Source: Liriodendron chinense (taxonomy: Eukaryota; Streptophyta; Magnoliopsida; Magnoliales; Magnoliaceae). From it: a stretch of DNA of 64,000 nt. The notes under the pieces were generated by a model that was not told the DNA's origin, ran no database searches, and was given only the letters and a program-made list of their open reading frames with translations. This document shows positions 61,910-64,000 of the stretch, one piece after another. The first letter of the stretch is position 1, and the number at the start of each line of letters is the position of its first letter. Made by a program: the position numbers and the translations under genes. The stretch covers positions 15,696,176 to 15,760,175 of the forward strand of contig ML058384.1 of assembly GCA_003013855.2 (NCBI GenBank). The letters are read 5' to 3'.

Positions 61910-62146
61910 TTAACGATAAGAGATGGGGAGATATTTTTCTTTCAAACGTTCTTTCATCTCGTCCCATTGTGAGATCGGGGCTCTCCCAACTCTATCAATT
62001 CGTTGCTCCAAATCTATCCAAAATGACTTAGCTTGGCCCTCCAATTTCCACTTGGCAAACCTCACTCGACGGTAATTCGACATATCATACCAATAAAAAA
62101 TATAGTCCAAGTCTTCGAGCCAATCAGGGAATGTTTGTGGGTCCAT
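61910..62146 (-). pseudogene. Gypsy gag fragment (Retrotrans_gag-type)
   Basis: The minus frame reads MDPQTFPDWLEDLDYIFYWY, then RVRFAKWKLEGQAKSFW and APISQWDEMKERLKEKYLP, the hallmark of plant gypsy capsid: W near the N-terminus, the FAKxKLxGxAxxxW core and the W-x-x-M/L-K-x-x-L-x-x-K-Y/F-L-P end. A stop follows directly after SYR. The frame upstream is closed, so only the central capsid remains. Confidence 0.85.
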
Positions 62147-62313
62147 GTGACCATTAAACTAGGCCAACTCATCGAAGTTCGGCTTTCCATTATGTCTCGA
62201 CAGCCACACAACAACACTTAATGGCCCTGAAGATCTTAAACGCCTATACTCCATTCACTACGGAGAGACTCTACGAATTGGGTGACTCACAATATGAATG
62301 CGATGAATTTAAA

Positions 62314-62520
62314 CTACAATGAACTGACACCAATTAATTCTAGATGATGCGACTCAAATCTGAAAATTTTCCAAATTACAAAACTTTCTAAAATTGGAAA
62401 CTTTTTAAATCTGAAAATTTTCCAAATTAGGAAACTTTCTAAAATTCGAAAGTTTCTAAATCTGGAAATTCTCCAAATTAGGAAAGTTTCTAAAATTGGA
62501 AACTTTCTAAATCTGGACAT
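62314..62520 (-). repeat. 51-bp in-frame tandem repeats in the gypsy leader
   Basis: AAATCTG recurs at 62,356, 62,407, 62,458 and 62,509, an exact 51-bp period. On the minus strand the array is open and translates as 17-residue units such as SRFRKFPILETFLIWRI and FRFKKFPILESFVIWKI. It lies between the primer site and gag on the coding strand. Whether it was ever translated is unknown; slippage in a leader is the simpler view. Confidence 0.8.
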
Positions 62521-62608
62521 TTCCTAAAACAGACCTAAAAAAACAAAACCCTAATTTGATAACTCAATCTAAACGAAACTATGCAAGCCTATTCTCTAAT
62601 ACCAAATC

Positions 62609-62643
62609 TGATGCAAAACGTCCTAATTATGATGCATGCTCAT
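62609..62643 (-). repeat. 5' LTR remnant of the chromodomain gypsy element
   Basis: TGATGCAAAACGTCC... matches the terminus of the 3' LTR (58,963 and 59,232 copies) and is cut at CTCAT by the next element, so the rest should lie beyond the window. Confidence 0.75.
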
Positions 62644-63493
62644 TGTTAACGTCAGATTTTGTAACAGGATCCTCCGGACGTTCACCCTATCTTCAACAGA
62701 GACTTCCTCCGCCGGACCTGTAAGAAGACAGAGAGCAACTAAGGGTGGCTGGTGTCCAGCCGTTAGCCCTCCGATGCTTAAGTCAGGCAAAGCAAGAAGA
62801 AGAATAACCAGGCAAACAGAGGCTAGAGATGAATATTGTGTACCCGTATCTTAATGGAGTCTTCTCCTTATATAGATCAGAAATGATCCAATCTGTTACG
62901 TAAGATATCGAGATCCCCGATTTCGTAGGATAAGAATCTTATCCTCATATAGAAGGAAAATCTAATCCAATGACTCGTCCGATAGTTTCGTTCCTTAATG
63001 GCGATCCCTTAAGACTCGGAACTACTGAAGAAGATAACCCAAAATCGGCCTATACGGGCTGCTGGTACTGAGGGCTAAGGGATGTCATCGTAGAACAAGT
63101 TGCTAGCATGTTTGGAAGATGATCGCGAGTCCAAATGCTCGTTCATTCAGATGTGACACCTTTCAACGACTTGTGAGAAGGTCTGCTCGCAGGAAAAACA
63201 CAACTTCTCGAAGCTTTGATAGTCGAGCATCGTTTTCCTAATATACGAGTCTTGAACAGACATTCTCGATAGTCGAATAAAGGTGCTCGCGGGTTCGGAG
63301 TATCTTCAGAATATGCGAGTCTCGAACAGACGTTCTCGATAGTCGAATAAAGGTGCTCGCGGGGTCGGAGTATCTTCAGAATATGCGAGTCTCGAACAGA
63401 CGTTCTCGATAGTCGAATAAAGGCGCTCACGAAACCTGGACATCATGAAGATAAGTCTCACGCAGATGATCTCCGCTATTTTTTACTATAACA
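62644..63493 (-). repeat. 3' LTR of a second gypsy element, 850 bp
   Basis: On the minus strand starts TGTTATAG and ends CTGACGTTAACA. TATA box CTATATAAGGAG is at about 62,868-62,879 on the minus strand. A 70-bp tandem repeat lies upstream in U3. The left flank CTCAT (62,639-62,643) should recur at the far end outside the window. Termini and the GATAAG-rich U3 resemble the solo LTR at 25,123-26,050. Confidence 0.85.
63241..63430. repeat. 70-bp tandem repeat, about 2.7 copies
   Basis: Units start ATATACGAGT / ATATGCGAGT at 63,241, 63,311 and 63,381, containing GACGTTCTCGATAGTCGAAT. Contiguous repeats in the LTR U3. Confidence 0.95.
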
Positions 63494-63755
63494 GATGCCC
63501 CCCAAGTCCTTACCGCCAAGAATTCTAAGGGAAGGACTTATTTACTATCACACGTAACCGCCCGCTGCCTTCATCGAGAACGAAACCGTACATGATGGGC
63601 TGGAATTAATGAGCGCCAGCTTTCCGCAGCCTTTCCGCAGACAGGAAATGAAGGGGCGCTTGCCACGTGTCTGAGGAGTTAATGGGCGTGCCTGCTCGAC
63701 TGCTACGCCGAAGGAGGGGCTGCCACGTATCACCAGATGCGGCGGAATGATTGCC

Positions 63756-63763
63756 TATAAATA
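63756..63763 (+). promoter_or_regulatory. TATA box upstream of antisense ORF
   Basis: TATAAATA inside GCCTATAAATATACGG, about 160 bp upstream of the ATG at 63,922, with a pyrimidine-rich leader between. Confidence 0.5.
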
Positions 63764-63921
63764 TACGGAGTCCGCCATTTCTCTGGTTTTCTACAGAAGC
63801 TCTTCAAACGAAAGGAATTTTCAGTCATCTTTTTTTTTTTATACTCCTCCCTCCGGTGCTCCCTTTCTTTTCTGGGTACAATCCTTTTTCTTTTCTTTTT
63901 CTTATCTTCTTAAATCTCCTT

Positions 63922-64000
63922 ATGGCTGGGGATTCTGATGAGACCACCGTCCCGCTAGGAGATGCTACACCGGAATCCTCTGCTTCTAGCAATGCGAGGG
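63922..64000 (+). CDS. Antisense ORF start inside gypsy element, partial
   Basis: ATG at 63,922 opens a frame still open at the window edge: MAGDSDETTVPLGDATPESS followed by ASSNAR (26 codons). It runs opposite to the host retroelement, between its pol (off-window) and 3' LTR. Several Tat-lineage gypsy elements are known to carry antisense ORFs in exactly this interval. Family and function cannot be told from 26 residues; a chance frame is possible, but TATA spacing and leader favour a real transcription unit. Confidence 0.45.
   Translation, partial: MAGDSDETTVPLGDATPESSASSNAR

Larger units (their letters stand above)
58963..62643 (-). mobile_element. Chromodomain Ty3/gypsy element, internally deleted
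   Basis: Minus-strand order: LTR remnant (62,609-62,643), primer site complementary to initiator Met (TTTGGTATTAGAG read on the minus strand, 62,594-62,606), 51-bp repeat leader, gag, acidic linker, RT piece, integrase C-terminus with chromodomain, polypurine tract (AGATGAGGAGAA, 60,223-60,234), and 3' LTR ending at 58,963. The internal region is 2.4 kb, so RNase H and the integrase core are missing. A younger gypsy element interrupts the 5' LTR at 62,643. Confidence 0.85.
63494..64000 (-). mobile_element. Internal 3' end of the second gypsy element, with polypurine tract
   Basis: 63,494-63,509 reads on the minus strand as GGACTTGGGGGGCATC directly before the LTR, a clear polypurine tract. 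The rest is the region between pol and the 3' LTR, running off the window. It carries a plus-strand promoter-like TATA and ORF (next entries). Confidence 0.8.

Overview
This looks like a gene-poor, repeat-dense stretch of a plant nuclear genome, from a flowering plant with abundant long LTR retrotransposons. The species cannot be named from the sequence. Evidence for a plant: degenerate Ty1/copia and Ty3/gypsy polyproteins of plant type (YVDD reverse transcriptase, UBN2-type gag, an integrase-linked chromodomain), initiator-Met-like primer sites, hAT- and Harbinger-like TIR elements, and long GA/CT and AT simple repeats. I found no host protein-coding gene, rRNA, functional tRNA or CRISPR array. 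Nearly every open reading frame longer than 60 codons is either a retroelement remnant or lies inside an LTR.

Layout. 1-10,144: broken gypsy pieces (3' end and LTR fragments of a TGTAGACACC family, two Del-like LTRs starting TGTAAC), two foldback copies, a solo copia-type LTR (TSD CCCAT) and a tRNA-derived SINE with a perfect 18-bp target duplication. 10,145-17,900: element A, a gag-only LTR element whose 3' LTR holds a 2.6-kb solo LTR and is truncated. 17,901-20,098: GGGCCCACC-rich foldback debris. 20,099-31,990: an inactive copia element on the minus strand (copia C), split by two insertions. The first (21,117-26,975) is a solo LTR that itself contains a solo LTR, and a hAT-like element that contains another solo LTR. 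31,991-33,955: a candidate LTR and unassigned sequence. 33,956-50,710: a second minus-strand copia (E/F), apparently split by a roughly 9-kb block (SINE containing gag-only element B, 35,674-43,842), a Harbinger-like MITE and a 3.09-kb solo gypsy LTR. 50,711-58,962: AT-rich, mostly unassigned sequence with an (AT)n tract, a 40-base A run, a hAT-like fragment and a 360-bp foldback. 58,963-62,643: a deleted chromodomain gypsy element on the minus strand. 62,644-64,000: a younger-looking minus-strand gypsy element (3' LTR, polypurine tract) inserted in the previous one, with a plus-strand TATA box and ORF at the window edge.

How it fits together. The window is a layered insertion record: at least six solo LTRs, most with recognisable short target duplications, show repeated insertion followed by LTR-LTR recombination. 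The most interesting signals are the SINE family, the palindromic GGGCCCACC / GATGTATGTG foldback family, two gag-only elements of one copia-like family whose LTRs carry different U3 repeat modules, a leader made of in-frame 51-bp repeats in the chromodomain element, and the antisense TATA/ORF at the right edge. Function is inferred from motifs I read by eye; no database search was possible.
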